Shown: positions 63,930-64,000 of the stretch, in pieces
How positions within the stretch are numbered: the first letter of the stretch is position 1
How the letters are laid out: each line of letters begins with the position of its first letter
Assembly (NCBI RefSeq): GCF_000299575.1
Contig: NZ_AMGO01000006.1
Span: 62,001 to 126,000, forward strand
From: Oceaniovalibus guishaninsula JLT2003
GTDB lineage: Bacteria > Pseudomonadota > Alphaproteobacteria > Rhodobacterales > Rhodobacteraceae
Direction of reading: 5' to 3'
DNA: 64,000 nucleotides
The notes under the pieces: generated by a model
What the model was told of the DNA's origin: nothing
The model's input: only the letters and a program-made list of their open reading frames with translations
The model's database searches: none
Made by a program: the position numbers and the translations under genes

Positions 63930-64000
63930 ATGATCAGAGCTATCGTCGCCGTCATCGCCTTGGCCGGTCTGGCCGCCTGCAACACCGTTGCCGGGGCCGG
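63930..64000 (+). CDS. entericidin-like small lipoprotein (cut by right edge)
   Basis: The start of a small lipoprotein: MIRAIVAVIALAGLAACNTV then AGAG, with a lipobox LAAC and an AGGAAAC site before the ATG. It resembles EcnA/EcnB (entericidin) peptides of about 45 residues; only the first 23 residues lie inside the window. Its stop is beyond base 64000. Confidence 0.7.
   Translation, partial: MIRAIVAVIALAGLAACNTVAGA

Overview
The window is GC-rich chromosomal DNA from an alphaproteobacterium, most likely a member of the Rhodobacteraceae. The reasons are family-typical gene pairs and operons: separate Fo and F1 ATP synthase operons with both b and b' subunits, MipZ, a CHCC zinc-finger protein, a DUF2125 protein, TRAP transporters, and a recurrent intergenic CTTCATCTTTC motif. 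Genes are tightly packed, with many ATGA, TGATG and TAATG stop/start overlaps. No plasmid, phage or complete insertion sequence is visible.

Layout. 1-2.5 kb holds housekeeping genes (cmk, aroA, trmB). 2.6-9.5 kb has a peroxiredoxin and a PqiA-PqiA-PqiB-PqiC membrane-transport operon behind an adenine deaminase; PqiB is much longer than usual because of a tandem ~118-residue helical repeat. 9.5-17.3 kb is mixed metabolism: manganese catalase, an Lrp-type effector domain, a 2-hydroxyacid dehydrogenase, an SDR plus sugar-acid dehydratase pair, a cation diffusion facilitator, a divergent Tat-exported MsrB-like protein and a BON-MscS channel. At 17.4-18.5 kb tRNA-Gln(UUG) is followed by a short AT-richer segment carrying a HEPN-like gene, the only clearly foreign-looking DNA.

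18.5-31 kb is the most interesting block: an apparent aromatic (possibly aryl-sulfate) catabolic island. It encodes a TfdB-like phenol hydroxylase, a three-part TRAP importer, a cytoplasmic sulfatase-superfamily hydrolase, a SulP anion transporter, maleylacetate reductase, a hydroxyquinol-type intradiol dioxygenase and a BKACE enzyme. The LysR regulator is divergent. A bipartite operator (GATCGAAT, 14 bases, then ATACCGCnnnGTTAT) occurs twice with identical spacing: once between the LysR gene and the hydroxylase operon, and once in front of the maleylacetate reductase operon. My model is: import of a sulfated phenol, desulfation, hydroxylation, ring cleavage, reduction to 3-oxoadipate, then BKACE cleavage with acetyl-CoA to succinyl-CoA and acetoacetate, which would bypass the usual CoA-transferase and thiolase.

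31-37 kb is mixed (zinc finger, orphan ABC ATPase, SpoIIAA-like protein, HIT protein, PfkB-family kinase, nth, Ada-like alkyltransferase, OmpA-type lipoprotein). 37.2-39.8 kb is the Fo operon (atpI-B-E-F'-F), with a one-base frameshift in atpI. 41-47 kb is the forward operon ffh, two GNATs, chorismate mutase, rpsP, rimM, DUF1328, trmD, rplS, rpmE, then mipZ; the ffh leader has mutually exclusive hairpins. 47.9-52.9 kb is the F1 operon (atpH-A-G-D-C). 53-64 kb carries a methyltransferase, gloB, clpA, a MotA/ExbB-like plus OmpA-like pair with a very long coiled coil, chaC, a DUF2125 protein, nadK, an alpha/beta hydrolase and the start of an entericidin-like lipoprotein.
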